Assembly (NCBI GenBank): GCA_041661965.1
Contig: JBAZTH010000001.1
Location: 186,001 to 250,000, forward strand
Origin: Candidatus Margulisiibacteriota bacterium
Lineage (GTDB): Bacteria; Margulisbacteria; WOR-1; O2-12-FULL-45-9; XYB2-FULL-48-7
Length of the DNA stretch: 64,000 bases
Direction: 5' to 3'
Shown: piece after piece, positions 1-8,506 of the stretch
Numbering within the stretch: the stretch's first letter is position 1
Layout of the letters: every line of letters begins with the position of its first letter
Translations under genes and position numbers: made by a program
Notes under the pieces: model-generated
What the model was told of the DNA's origin: nothing
Database searches by the model: none
What the model saw: only the letters and a program-made list of their open reading frames with translations

Positions 1-90
1 GATCACTTCCTGTCCCTTGTAATAAAGTTCCCTGGCGACCTTACTGCCGAAACGACCCAACCCTAATACCGCGAATTGTCTTTTTTTCAT
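1..90 (-). CDS. ktrA: KtrA/TrkA-N potassium uptake regulator, N-terminus only
   Basis: Thirty codons are visible before the window edge. The product starts MKKRQFAVLGLGRFGSKVA, a Rossmann nucleotide-binding start (GxGxxG) typical of the cytosolic RCK subunit KtrA. A strong Shine-Dalgarno (GGAGG) lies just upstream and overlaps the 3' end of ktrB, so the two are co-transcribed in the order ktrB-ktrA. The KtrA octamer gates KtrB in response to nucleotides. The remainder lies outside the window. Confidence 0.85.
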   Translation of the reverse strand, partial: MKKRQFAVLGLGRFGSKVARELYYKGQEVI

Positions 91-101
91 ATTTTTCCTC
101 C

Positions 102-1415
102 TTAACCGATGGAAACGCCTTCTTTAGGCGGTTCAACTTTATTCTCCCGCTGGCCTAATGTCAAGGCGATCAGCAGTGAGAGCGGCCCGACCCGGCCGAT
201 GAACATGACCAGCATGACGAGCAATTTACCGGCGGTCGAAAGATTGGGGGTTATCCCCATCGACAGGCCGACAGTGCCGAACGCGGAGAAAATCTCAAAG
301 GCGACTTCCATCAGACTGAAATGCTCGATATTATCGAGCAGGAAGATCGAAAAACCGACAGCCGCCAGAGCGAGAAAGGTCAGGGTGATCGCCCGGCGAA
401 CCGTTTCCACCGGGATCCGGCGGTTGAACATGATCGTGTTGCGGAACCCTTTGAGCGTGGCCCAGATAGTGCCGATGATGACCGCGAAGGTCGTGGTTTT
501 GATCCCGCCGCCGGTCCCTCCCGGGCTGGCCCCAATGAACATCAGGACCATCATCAAAAGAAGGGTGGGTGGCGCGAGACCGCCGATCGCCACGGTATTG
601 AACCCGGCGGTCCGACAGGTGACCGCTTGGAAGTATGAAGCCAGGAGTTTATCCGACATGGTCAAGGGACCGATCGTTAGCGGATTGTGGTATTCAAGGA
701 CAAAGATCAGTCCTGTCCCCAGGGCGAGCAGGGCGAGAGTTGTGACCATGACGATCTTGGAATGAAGGGAAAACTTGTGATGTTCGATCAGGTCGGCGAT
801 CACGATGAAGCCAAGGCCGCCGATAATTATCAGAGAAGTAATTGTCAGATTGATGACCCAATCGGTCGCGTAGGGCATCAGGTTGGCAAAATTAGCCGGC
901 AGGGCGAAGCCGGCGTTGTTAAAAGCGGAGATCGAATGGAATACGGCGTAAAGCAAGGCCCGGCTGAACCCCATTTCCGGGAGCCAGCGGAAGAAAAAGA
1001 TCGCGGCCCCGATTCCTTCGACGAAAAAGACGATCCCGAAGACCTTTTTTAAGACCAGAACGACGTCTTTGGTCGAGTAGACGTTCAGGGCCTCCTGAAT
1101 GGCGAGCTTTTGGGAAATAAAAAGTTTTTGCCTGAAGACCAGGACCATGAAAGTGGAAAAGGTCATATAGCCGAGGCCGCCGATCTGCATCAATCCCATT
1201 ATAATGAATAGCCCGAAGAGGGAGAAGTGGACCCCGGTATCGAGCGTGACCAGGCCGGTCACGCAGGTGGCGGAATTGGCGGTAAAACAAGCATCCAGGA
1301 AATTTGTCGGGGTTCCCTGTGCCGAGGCGATCGGGAGGGAAAGAAGGATTCCTCCAGCCAGAATGACGAGTAAAAAGCTTAAGGCAATGATCGCGCTCGG
1401 GCGTATTCTAAACAT
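102..1415 (-). CDS. ktrB: KtrB/TrkH-family potassium uptake channel subunit
   Basis: A 437-residue polytopic membrane protein of the TrkH/KtrB superfamily, which moves K+ (often with Na+) into the cell. Selectivity-filter-like loops with glycines are visible: NSATCVTGLVTLDTG near residue 50, TAGFNTV near 270 and the glycine-rich SPGGTGGGIKTTT near 300, the last resembling the KtrB intramembrane gate loop. Length fits KtrB (about 440) rather than TrkH (about 480). It ends 11 nt before ktrA, giving a two-gene operon. A -35/-10 pair places the likely transcript start at the ATG, so it is probably leaderless. Confidence 0.92.
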   Translation of the reverse strand: MFRIRPSAIIALSFLLVILAGGILLSLPIASAQGTPTNFLDACFTANSATCVTGLVTLDTGVHFSLFGLFIIMGLMQIGGLGYMTFSTFMVLVFRQKLFISQKLAIQEALNVYSTKDVVLVLKKVFGIVFFVEGIGAAIFFFRWLPEMGFSRALLYAVFHSISAFNNAGFALPANFANLMPYATDWVINLTITSLIIIGGLGFIVIADLIEHHKFSLHSKIVMVTTLALLALGTGLIFVLEYHNPLTIGPLTMSDKLLASYFQAVTCRTAGFNTVAIGGLAPPTLLLMMVLMFIGASPGGTGGGIKTTTFAVIIGTIWATLKGFRNTIMFNRRIPVETVRRAITLTFLALAAVGFSIFLLDNIEHFSLMEVAFEIFSAFGTVGLSMGITPNLSTAGKLLVMLVMFIGRVGPLSLLIALTLGQRENKVEPPKEGVSIG

Positions 1416-1423
1416 AAAGCAAA

Positions 1424-1452
1424 ATGTTAGTACAATTGGACTGGCAAGTCAA
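1424..1452 (-). promoter_or_regulatory. Promoter of ktrB (leaderless type)
   Basis: On the minus strand, TTGACT (1447-1452) and TAACAT (1424-1429) are 17 nt apart. Only 8 nt separate the -10 box from the ATG at 1415, and no Shine-Dalgarno is present. Confidence 0.7.
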
Positions 1453-1462
1453 TTATTTGTGT

Positions 1463-1468
1463 TATAAT
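1463..1468 (+). promoter_or_regulatory. -10 box of the AI-2E-family gene (leaderless type)
   Basis: A perfect TATAAT lies 7 nt before the ATG at 1476. No clear -35 box or Shine-Dalgarno is seen. It is divergent from the ktrB promoter within a 60-nt gap. Confidence 0.6.
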
Positions 1469-1475
1469 ACCAGCC

Positions 1476-2516
1476 ATGGGGAGAGAAGAAGAGCGTCTCG
1501 AAAGTTATCGCCGGACCGCCGCGGTCTCTTTTGTCGTTATTATTTTGTTGTTCTCGTTCCTGATTGTCCGGCCGTTTTTTGTCGCCATTATGTCGGCCGC
1601 CGTCCTGGCTTTTATCTTTTATCCGCTCTACGGTAAATTAGCCGAATTATTGAAGAACGTGCCGCTTGGCGAAAAACTGGCTTCGCTTTTGACTTGTCTG
1701 GTGATTCTGCTGGTGGTCCTCATCCCTTCTATTTTCGTGGCTGTTTTATTGACCAGCGAGGTCAAAAGCGGCTATCACTTTTTGCAAACCGTTCTCCAGG
1801 CCCCCCAGTTCCAGCTCGACAACCTGCCGCCGGTCATTAAACAGCTGGAACAATTCTTGCCGCAATTAAAGGCCGGCGCGGCTGATTTGGTCGGTCAATT
1901 GATCGGCATGCTCCAGGATGTTCTCAAAGTGATCCCGAACGTCCTGCTGCAAGTCTTCATTACCATCTTTTCAATTTATTACTTTCTGGTCCATGGCCAC
2001 GACCTCTATAAGTTTTTTGCCGATCTTTTTCCGCTCTCGGAGAAGCGTTACAAACAAATAGTGAGCCGGTTCGACAATTTAAGCCGGGGGGTGATCATCG
2101 GACAGGTTTTTGTCGGGTGCATCCAGGGAGTTTTGGCCTGGCTCGGCTTTTTTATCCTCGGGGTTCCCAGCCCGATCCTCTGGGGAAGCCTGACGGCGAT
2201 CATTTCGATGATCCCCTTGTTCGGCGCGGCCCTGATCTGGGTGCCGGTCGATATTTATCTTTTTCTGGTCGGGACGATGACCGGCAATTATATCCCCGCG
2301 ATCAGTTTGCTGGTCTATGGTGTTTTCGTGATCAGCCTGATCGATAATCTGCTGAAGCCGAAAATCGTCGGCGACAACGCCAACATCCACCCGCTGATCG
2401 TTCTTTTCGGGATCCTGGGGGGGATTCAGCTGTTCGGCATCGCCGGCATTATTCTCGGCCCGATGATCCTGACGATCTTCGATGTCGTCATCGAGATCTT
2501 CAAGGAAGCGCTGTAA
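1476..2516 (+). CDS. AI-2E family (PerM/YdiK-type) transporter
   Basis: A 346-residue membrane protein with several hydrophobic segments: a hairpin near residues 20-50, one near 65-90, and four or five in the C-terminal half. The C-terminal conserved block includes DNLLKPKIVGD and HPLIVLFGILGG, diagnostic of the AI-2E transporter family (PF01594), which covers autoinducer-2 exporters, Na+/H+ antiporters and proteins of unknown substrate. The family is clear; the substrate is not. It is divergent from ktrB with a consensus TATAAT 7 nt before its ATG. Confidence 0.88.
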   Translation: MGREEERLESYRRTAAVSFVVIILLFSFLIVRPFFVAIMSAAVLAFIFYPLYGKLAELLKNVPLGEKLASLLTCLVILLVVLIPSIFVAVLLTSEVKSGYHFLQTVLQAPQFQLDNLPPVIKQLEQFLPQLKAGAADLVGQLIGMLQDVLKVIPNVLLQVFITIFSIYYFLVHGHDLYKFFADLFPLSEKRYKQIVSRFDNLSRGVIIGQVFVGCIQGVLAWLGFFILGVPSPILWGSLTAIISMIPLFGAALIWVPVDIYLFLVGTMTGNYIPAISLLVYGVFVISLIDNLLKPKIVGDNANIHPLIVLFGILGGIQLFGIAGIILGPMILTIFDVVIEIFKEAL

Positions 2517-2519
2517 AGC

Positions 2520-2590
2520 AATGACAAATGACCAACATTTGACATTTTTCCGCCAGAGGCGGATGCGCCTTTGGGGCATAATTTGTCATT
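2520..2590. repeat. Composite inverted repeat upstream of mutM
   Basis: AATGACAAAT (2520-2529) is perfectly inverted at 2581-2590. Inside lies the hairpin TCCGCC-AGA-GGCGGA (2549-2563) and a weaker TGCGCC/GGGGCA hairpin. It fills the whole gap between the AI-2E gene and mutM. The TCCGCC/GGCGGA core recurs at 40752-40765. Confidence 0.7.
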
Positions 2591-2602
2591 TGACATTCCA
2601 CC

Positions 2603-3469
2603 ATGCCTGAACTCCCCGAAGTTGAGACGGTCAAACGCGGCCTGGCCAAATCCATTATCGGCAAAACAATCTTGGACTTTGATTGTGACACCGTAAAAAT
2701 GCTGAACCACCCCTTGGCCTTTTATCGCCGAACTTTAAAGGGGCTCAAGATTCTAGGCGTTGGCCGACGGGCGAAGATGGTCATTATTACTTTTTCCAAA
2801 GATTGGCGACTCCTCGTGCATCTGAAAATGACCGGCCAGCTCGTCTACCGCGGCGATCATAAGACGGTGGTCGGCGGGCATCCGATCAAAGAAGGGTTTG
2901 AAAAAGATCCGAACCGATTTACTCACGCGACCTTTAGTTTCCGTGACCGGACAAAATTATTTTACAACGATGTCCGCAAATTCGGCTGGCTCCGTCTCTA
3001 CACCGCCGATCAGTTAGCCGCCTACTTAAACGGGCTGGGGTTGGGGCCAGAGCCGGTTGATGACGCCTATACCATAGAAGTTTTTAAACGCGAGCTGGTC
3101 CGCCGGCCGAAAGCGAAGATTAAGCAATTTTTGATGGACAACCGGAACGTGGTTGGGATCGGCAACATTTACAGCGACGAGATCTGTTATTACGCCCGGG
3201 TCCGGCCGAATCGCCAGGTGAAGACCCTGACCGGCGCGGAGATCAGCCTTTTATTTAAAGGGATCAAGCATATCCTGGCCGAAGCGATCAAATACGAAGG
3301 GACCTCGATCAGCGATTACGTTAACGCCCAGGGAGAAGCGGGGGCCTATACTAAAAAACTTAAGGTCTATGGTCGTTACGGAGAAAAGTGTCTGAAATGC
3401 AAGGGGGAAGTTGCCCGGTTAAAGATCGGCGGGCGGACCTCTTCTTTTTGCCCGAGCTGCCAAAAATAG
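2603..3469 (+). CDS. mutM: Formamidopyrimidine-DNA glycosylase (Fpg/MutM)
   Basis: A 288-residue bifunctional DNA glycosylase/AP lyase that removes 8-oxoguanine and other oxidised purines. The start MPELPEVETV supplies the catalytic Pro2 and Glu3, so the ATG is certain. The conserved lysine lies in GRRAKMV (about residue 57), HLKMTGQL follows, the helix-two-turn-helix region holds NVVGIGNIYSDE, and the C-terminal zinc finger CLKC...CPSC is intact. It stands alone between a repeat-filled gap and the promoter of the next gene. Confidence 0.97.
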   Translation: MPELPEVETVKRGLAKSIIGKTILDFDCDTVKMLNHPLAFYRRTLKGLKILGVGRRAKMVIITFSKDWRLLVHLKMTGQLVYRGDHKTVVGGHPIKEGFEKDPNRFTHATFSFRDRTKLFYNDVRKFGWLRLYTADQLAAYLNGLGLGPEPVDDAYTIEVFKRELVRRPKAKIKQFLMDNRNVVGIGNIYSDEICYYARVRPNRQVKTLTGAEISLLFKGIKHILAEAIKYEGTSISDYVNAQGEAGAYTKKLKVYGRYGEKCLKCKGEVARLKIGGRTSSFCPSCQK

Positions 3470-3474
3470 TTGGC

Positions 3475-3502
3475 TTGACAGGTAAATAATTAACGATATA
3501 AT
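3475..3502 (+). promoter_or_regulatory. Sigma-70-type promoter of the outer-membrane protein gene
   Basis: TTGACA (3475-3480) and TATAAT (3497-3502) are 16 nt apart. A leader of about 25 nt carries a G-rich Shine-Dalgarno (AGGGGG) before the ATG at 3534, so this gene is conventionally leadered, unlike many neighbours. Confidence 0.85.
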
Positions 3503-3533
3503 TCTGGTAGTTCGAAAATTTAGGGGGTAATTC

Positions 3534-4181
3534 ATGAAAAAGCCGTTTGTTGGTTTGGTTCTCGCTTTGAGCTTTATTTTTGTTGGTGAAGTCTGCGCGA
3601 TCGAAGGGAGCGCCACAATCGCGGCTAAAGACCTTTACAGCTTAGCGCAAAGAAAAACTTATCGTTTGGGTCTGCGCGGTTGCCTTCTTTCGCCAACCGA
3701 CAATGTTAATGTAAGTAAAGATTCGGTCCTTGATTTTGGCTTAGAATTTGACGCCAAACTTAACGAAAATCTTGATACCGGGCCGCGCTTCGGGATAGTT
3801 TTAAATAAGAAGTTAAAGCTAGGCGCGACGGTCGATGCCTCTTACACTTTAGTTAAGTTTGGTTATGGAGCCAGGATCTATACCATGTATTGGGGTGAAT
3901 ACGGCAGCAGCCACGGCTTTTTCAACCTTTATTTTAACGCCGAAGTTGACTATTACACCGGCAACAAAGTTTCTGAAGTTACCGCGATGGCGACTAATCC
4001 TTCCAGCTTTGCCGGTCTCGGAGGATATGGCGGGGTGGGGATTGAGTTGGCTTTTGGTCCTAATACCAGTGGTTTTGGCGAAGTCGGCTACCAGAAGACC
4101 AGTATTAAAGATGCCAACAATGTTGAGCTTCCATTGGATGGTTACGTTTTGGCGGCAGGGGTAAGGTTGGCATTCTTTTAA
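3534..4181 (+). CDS. Small outer-membrane beta-barrel-like protein
   Basis: A 215-residue secreted protein with a Sec signal peptide (basic start, hydrophobic core, likely cleavage after VCA near residue 22). The mature part alternates short amphipathic strands rich in Gly, Tyr and Phe (for example FGYGARIYTMYW and GYGGVGIELAFG) and ends VRLAFF*, the C-terminal aromatic typical of BAM-inserted barrels. About eight strands are plausible, as in OmpW/OmpX-size barrels. No specific family is recognised. The consensus promoter suggests good expression. Confidence 0.6.
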   Translation: MKKPFVGLVLALSFIFVGEVCAIEGSATIAAKDLYSLAQRKTYRLGLRGCLLSPTDNVNVSKDSVLDFGLEFDAKLNENLDTGPRFGIVLNKKLKLGATVDASYTLVKFGYGARIYTMYWGEYGSSHGFFNLYFNAEVDYYTGNKVSEVTAMATNPSSFAGLGGYGGVGIELAFGPNTSGFGEVGYQKTSIKDANNVELPLDGYVLAAGVRLAFF

Positions 4182-4234
4182 GACCTTCCAAGATAATAGC
4201 GGCCGGTCTGAATTATATTGAGCACATCACCGAG

Positions 4235-4786
4235 ATGAAGATGGCCCGGCCCGACCACCCGATCCTTTTTCTCAAAGCCCCCTCCGCGCTGATCGGCGAC
4301 GGCGACAACATTGTTTATCCTCCGCAAACCAAAGAACTCCATTACGAAGCGGAACTGGCGATCGTTATCAAAGACCGGATCCGTAATATCACGAAGGCAC
4401 AGGCGTTGGAACACGTGCTTGGCTTTACCTGTGCCAACGATGTTTCCGCCCGCGATTTGCAGCTCTTAGACGGTCAGTGGGCGAGGGCAAAGTCGTTCGA
4501 TACTTTTTGTCCGGTCGGTCCGCGGCTGGTGACCGGGATCGATCCCAATAATCTGGCGATCAAATGTTATTTAAACGGGGAGTTAAAGCAGTCATCGAAT
4601 ACAACGAGTATGATCTTTAAAGTGGAAGAGTTGATCGCTTTTATTGCCGGCGTCATGACTTTGGAACCGAACGACATAATTTTGACCGGGACTCCGCCCG
4701 GGATCGGGCCGATGAAGGTCGGCGATGTTGTTGAGGTGGAGATCGAAAAGATCGGGCGTTTAAAAAATCAGGTTGTTGCCGCTTAG
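4235..4786 (+). CDS. Fumarylacetoacetate hydrolase (FAH) family protein, N-terminus unresolved
   Basis: The product has clear FAH-fold signatures: APSALIGDGD, the metal-binding YEAELAIVI stretch, GFTCANDVSARD, a CPVGPRLV-type loop, and GTPPGIGPMKVGD near the end. These enzymes (acylpyruvases, oxaloacetate decarboxylases) act on C-C bonds of diketo acids. Family homology continues upstream of the first ATG: the same frame reads RPSKIIAAGLNYIEHITE from 4181, matching the usual N-terminal motif. That frame is open only back to 4127 and has no ATG, GTG or TTG before 4235. Either the gene is 5'-truncated, or it starts at a rare codon (ATT at 4172, overlapping the previous gene). Confidence 0.72.
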   Translation: MKMARPDHPILFLKAPSALIGDGDNIVYPPQTKELHYEAELAIVIKDRIRNITKAQALEHVLGFTCANDVSARDLQLLDGQWARAKSFDTFCPVGPRLVTGIDPNNLAIKCYLNGELKQSSNTTSMIFKVEELIAFIAGVMTLEPNDIILTGTPPGIGPMKVGDVVEVEIEKIGRLKNQVVAA

Positions 4787-4986
4787 AAACTTCTGGGCAT
4801 CGGGGTCATTAACAGGTCCCCTTCTTTAAGGTTGGCTAATTCCGGGTTCAGCCTTTCCAGTTCCGCGACCGTGGTCCGATGTTGGTCGGCCAGTTCTTTA
4901 ACTTTTGGCCCGCCATCAACCTCTTGCGGCTTAATTATATGAAGGTGATACGATGAATCGTAACGAACGGCGGTAATTGATGTCAT
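4783..4986 (-). CDS. Small LysM-like protein
   Basis: A 67-residue protein whose second half reads as one LysM motif (VKELADQHRTTVAELERLN, then a LKEGDLLMTP ending). LysM binds N-acetylglucosamine-containing glycans. No signal peptide is visible, so it may be cytoplasmic or an adaptor. A G-rich Shine-Dalgarno (GGGGGA) precedes the ATG. It converges on the FAH gene with a 4-nt overlap of the ends. Confidence 0.6.
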   Translation of the reverse strand: MTSITAVRYDSSYHLHIIKPQEVDGGPKVKELADQHRTTVAELERLNPELANLKEGDLLMTPMPRSF

Positions 4987-5069
4987 TTGTTTCCCCCTAC
5001 ATATACTATTCGTACCAGAAGACGAAAAACTTGCGTTTTTGGGGTAAAATGTGTCATTATGTTTTTGGC

Positions 5070-5714
5070 ATGAATAAGCTAATTATTGCGATATTTGCAG
5101 CCGGGGTCTTGTTTGTGGGAAGTGTTTTTGGGAGTGGGGTCATTGACCGGCCGGTTCCATTTTTATGTCAGGCTCCTTACGGTGACTGGCGGCAACCATG
5201 GCAGGATGGGTGCGAGGAAGCGGCGATCATTATGGCGATGAGTTGGGTGGAAGGGAAGGCGGTGACCAAACGTTCCGGTAACCAGACGATCCTTGATCTG
5301 GTGAAATTTCAGATTAAAAACTATGGCGGGCATTTTGACCTGACCGCCAAGCAATCGGCTAAGTTAATAAAAGACTATTATCAATACGATGGGATCGAAG
5401 TTCTTCAAGCGGGGACGAGCCAAGAACTGAAAAAGTTCCTGGCGGCCGGAGATCTGATCATCGCGCCGATGGCCGGGCGGGAATTAGGTAACCCGTATTT
5501 TACTCCTCCCGGTCCTTATTACCATTATGTGCTGATCAAAGGTTACGACGATACCCGCGGGGTTTTTATCACCAACGATCCCGGGACCCGCCGGGGAGCG
5601 AACTATACGTATAAATACCGGACCCTTTTTCAGGCGATTCACGACTGGACCGGCCGGAAAGAGAGCATTTCCCGAGGCAAAAAATCGATTCTTGTGATAA
5701 AATTAGATCAATAG
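5070..5714 (+). CDS. Secreted C39-like cysteine peptidase family protein
   Basis: From the ATG at 5070 the protein has 214 residues: a signal peptide (MNKLIIAIFAAGVLFVGSVFG) and then a papain-like Peptidase_C39_2 domain. The probable catalytic Cys48 is in QDGCEEAA, the His152 in YYHYVLIKGYD, and an Asp in TNDPGTRRG. It probably acts in the cell envelope as a peptidase or transglutaminase-like enzyme; the substrate is unknown. The open frame extends to 4977, but 5070 gives the signal peptide. The stop lies one base before the tRNA-Arg gene. Confidence 0.75.
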   Translation: MNKLIIAIFAAGVLFVGSVFGSGVIDRPVPFLCQAPYGDWRQPWQDGCEEAAIIMAMSWVEGKAVTKRSGNQTILDLVKFQIKNYGGHFDLTAKQSAKLIKDYYQYDGIEVLQAGTSQELKKFLAAGDLIIAPMAGRELGNPYFTPPGPYYHYVLIKGYDDTRGVFITNDPGTRRGANYTYKYRTLFQAIHDWTGRKESISRGKKSILVIKLDQ

Positions 5715-5715
5715 T

Positions 5716-5789
5716 GGGCCCGTAGCGTAACTGGATAGCGCATTGCCCTCCGAAGGCAAGGGTTGCGAGTTCGAATCTCGCCGGGCCCA
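5716..5789 (+). tRNA. tRNA-Arg (anticodon CCG)
   Basis: A 74-nt cloverleaf. Acceptor GGGCCCG pairs with CGGGCCC at 5782-5788, followed by discriminator A. The anticodon stem TTGCC/GGCAA encloses loop CTCCGAA, giving anticodon CCG, which reads CGG. The T-arm has GTTCGAATC. CCA is not encoded. It starts one base after the upstream stop and a T-run follows, so it may be co-transcribed with that gene. Confidence 0.95.
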
Positions 5790-5806
5790 TTTTTTGGAGC
5801 TACCTA

Positions 5807-8506
5807 ATGAGCGAAATTTATCGCGAAGAACATTTTTACCAGGCCACCCCCGAAGCCGCGCTTGCCAAATTAAACAGTTCCGTGAATGGTTTGCCTGCCG
5901 CTGACGCGGCCGATCGCCTGAAAAAATACGGTTTAAACCAGCTCCGGGAAAAAGGAGGGGTCGACGCCGGCCGCCTCTTGCTGGAACAATTCCAGGGTTT
6001 TATCGTCTGGGTCCTGATCGCCGCCGCGCTGGTCGCCGGGTTGCTTGGCGAATGGCTGGACTCCGGCGCGATCGTTGCCATAGTAATTCTCAATGCCCTC
6101 CTCGGTTTCGTCCAAAGCTTTCGGGCCGAAAAATCACTGGCCGCGCTTAAAAAGTTGGCCGCTCCCACCTGTAAAGTGATTCGCGGCGGGGAACGGCGCC
6201 AGATCCCGGCCGTTCAGCTGGTACCCGGCGATATTGTGGAACTGGAGGCCGGCGATAACGTTCCGTCCGATTCGAGGCTTCTTCAGCTGACCGCGAATTT
6301 TACCGTCCAGGAAGCGAGCCTGACCGGTGAATCGACCCCGGTTAATAAAACCGTTGCCGCGCTGGCCGAAAAGGAGGTCCCGCTGGCCGACCGGGCCAAT
6401 ATGCTTTATCTTGGGACGACCGTAACTTCCGGCAAAGCCAAGGCGCTGGTCGTCGCGACCGGAATGAAGACCGAATTGGGACGAATCGCCGGCCTGATCC
6501 AGGCGATTGACCGGGAAACGACGCCGCTCCAGAAAAAGCTGGATGAATTCAGCAAGTGGCTGGTCTATCTCTGTTTCTTTTTAGTCGGTCTGGTCTTTTT
6601 TCTAGGCTGGTTGCGCGGCGGCGAACTGCTGGAAGTCTTTTTAACCGCGGTCAGTTTGGCGGTTGCTGCCATTCCTGAAGGGTTGCCGGCAGTGGTGACC
6701 ATCGCTTTAGCAATCGGGGTCCAGCGGATGGTCAAACGGTCGGCGCTGATCCGAAAACTTCCGTCAGTTGAGACTTTGGGCTGCGCCACCGTTATCTGCA
6801 CCGATAAGACCGGGACGCTCACCAAAAACGAGATGACGGTGCAGGCGGTCTATGCCGACGGCCGCGCTTTTACGGTCAGCGGGATCGGTTATGCCCCGCG
6901 AGGCGAATTTTTATTGGATGGTTTAAAAATTGAGGCGGGGGACCAGCCCGGCTTGACCAAAACTTTGATTGCCGGCGTACTTTGCAACAGCGCGGCCTTA
7001 ACGCCGACCGGGATTATCGGCGATCCGACTGAAGCGGCTCTCCTGACGGCGGCGGCCAAAGCCGGGCTGACCAGGGAGAATACCGGACGGGAGCTTCATT
7101 TTGTTGAAGAGATCCCCTTCGATTCCGAACGGAAGCAAATGACGATGATCTTTGGGCGGGGCGCGGAACTGGTCGCCTATAGTAAAGGGGCGCCGGATAG
7201 TCTCCTGCGGAAATGCCGCTACATCGAAGAAAATGGCCAGGTGCGGGAGTTGACGCCTGAAGATCAGGCCCGTTTTGCCGCCGTCAATGACGGGCTGGCC
7301 GGCCAGGCGCTGCGGGTCTTGGCTTTTGCTTACCGGCCGCTGGCCGACCGTCCGGAAAAACTCGATGATAAAACAGTTGAACGTGACCTTATCCTGGTCG
7401 GCTTGATGGCGATGATCGATCCGCCGCGCGATGAAGCCCGTCAGGCGATCGCCGATTGCCGCCGGGCGGGGATTAGGACGGTCATGATCACCGGCGACCA
7501 CAAAAATACCGCCGTGGCGATCGCTGCTTCGCTTGGTTTTTTTCCGGCCGACGCCCTTGCCTTGACCGGGGAAGAGCTCGACCGGCTCGATGACCAGGAA
7601 TTGACCTTCAAGGTCGATCGGGTCCCGGTCTATGCCCGGGTTTCGCCGGAGCATAAGCTTCGGATCGTTAAAGCCTGGCGGCGGCGCGGGGAGATCGTGG
7701 CGATGACCGGCGACGGCGTTAACGACGCTCCCGCGGTCAAAGAAGCCGACATCGGCGTGGCGATGGGGATTACCGGGACCGACGTGACCAAGGAAGTTTC
7801 CGACATGGTCGTGACCGACGATAATTTCGCTTCGATCGTCGCCGCGATCGAAGAAGGGCGGGGGATCTACGACAACATCAAAAAGTTCGTCCACTATCTT
7901 CTCTCCTGCAATGCCGGTGAGATCATGGTGATGTTCCTGGCCGCCCTGGTCGGCTGGCCCCTGCCGCTTTTGCCGATTCATATTTTGTGGGTCAATCTGG
8001 TGACCGATGGCTTGCCGGCCTTAGCGCTCGGGATGGACCCGGTCGAGCCGGGGATCATGTCCAGACCGCCCCGGAAAAAAGACGAACCGGTCGTGCCGGC
8101 CAACCGGGCCGGTTTGATAATCTTGCAGGGCTTATTTATCGCCCTCTGCGTTTTAGCCGCGTTCAGTTTTGTCTTGTTTATTGAAGGCGAGGGGGTAACC
8201 AGGGCGAGGACCGCCGCTTTTATCGTTCTTTGCTGCGCCCAGCTTTTTCATGCGCTCAACTGCCGGAGCCAAACGAAGTCGTTTTTTCCGGGAATGTGGA
8301 CCAATCACTGGCTAATTCTGGCGGTTCTATTTTCCTTTGCCTTGCAGATGCTGGTCGTCTACTTTCCGCCTCTGCAAACGATCTTTAAGACCGAAGCTTT
8401 GGGCCAGGCTGATTGGCTGTTAGTCCTGATCCTATCTTCTCTTCCGCTTTGGGGGATGGAGATTGTTAAAGCGATTAACCTTAAGAAAGGATTTATTAAA
8501 GAATAA
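5807..8506 (+). CDS. P-type cation-transporting ATPase (P2A, Ca2+ type)
   Basis: An 899-residue pump with the full P-type architecture: cation ATPase N-terminal domain (1-75), actuator with TGES at 173-176, the M4 ion-site motif AIPEGLPAV near 285, phosphorylation motif DKTGTLT beginning at Asp333, the KGAPDS nucleotide-binding motif, hinge GDGVND at 635-640 and a six-helix C-terminal cation ATPase domain. Length and PEGL put it with PacL/SERCA-like Ca2+ (or Na+/H+-type) pumps, not heavy-metal P1B pumps; no N-terminal metal-binding domain is present. Its stop overlaps the next start by one base. Confidence 0.93.
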   Translation: MSEIYREEHFYQATPEAALAKLNSSVNGLPAADAADRLKKYGLNQLREKGGVDAGRLLLEQFQGFIVWVLIAAALVAGLLGEWLDSGAIVAIVILNALLGFVQSFRAEKSLAALKKLAAPTCKVIRGGERRQIPAVQLVPGDIVELEAGDNVPSDSRLLQLTANFTVQEASLTGESTPVNKTVAALAEKEVPLADRANMLYLGTTVTSGKAKALVVATGMKTELGRIAGLIQAIDRETTPLQKKLDEFSKWLVYLCFFLVGLVFFLGWLRGGELLEVFLTAVSLAVAAIPEGLPAVVTIALAIGVQRMVKRSALIRKLPSVETLGCATVICTDKTGTLTKNEMTVQAVYADGRAFTVSGIGYAPRGEFLLDGLKIEAGDQPGLTKTLIAGVLCNSAALTPTGIIGDPTEAALLTAAAKAGLTRENTGRELHFVEEIPFDSERKQMTMIFGRGAELVAYSKGAPDSLLRKCRYIEENGQVRELTPEDQARFAAVNDGLAGQALRVLAFAYRPLADRPEKLDDKTVERDLILVGLMAMIDPPRDEARQAIADCRRAGIRTVMITGDHKNTAVAIAASLGFFPADALALTGEELDRLDDQELTFKVDRVPVYARVSPEHKLRIVKAWRRRGEIVAMTGDGVNDAPAVKEADIGVAMGITGTDVTKEVSDMVVTDDNFASIVAAIEEGRGIYDNIKKFVHYLLSCNAGEIMVMFLAALVGWPLPLLPIHILWVNLVTDGLPALALGMDPVEPGIMSRPPRKKDEPVVPANRAGLIILQGLFIALCVLAAFSFVLFIEGEGVTRARTAAFIVLCCAQLFHALNCRSQTKSFFPGMWTNHWLILAVLFSFALQMLVVYFPPLQTIFKTEALGQADWLLVLILSSLPLWGMEIVKAINLKKGFIKE

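Noticed and set aside
6998..7981. A 327-aa minus-strand ORF inside the P-type ATPase gene
   Set aside because: It is antisense to conserved ATPase motifs, and its His/Asp/Gly-rich composition is that of a GC-skewed shadow frame. Similar long shadows (28528-29430, 31307-32227, 44754-45512) were dropped for the same reason.
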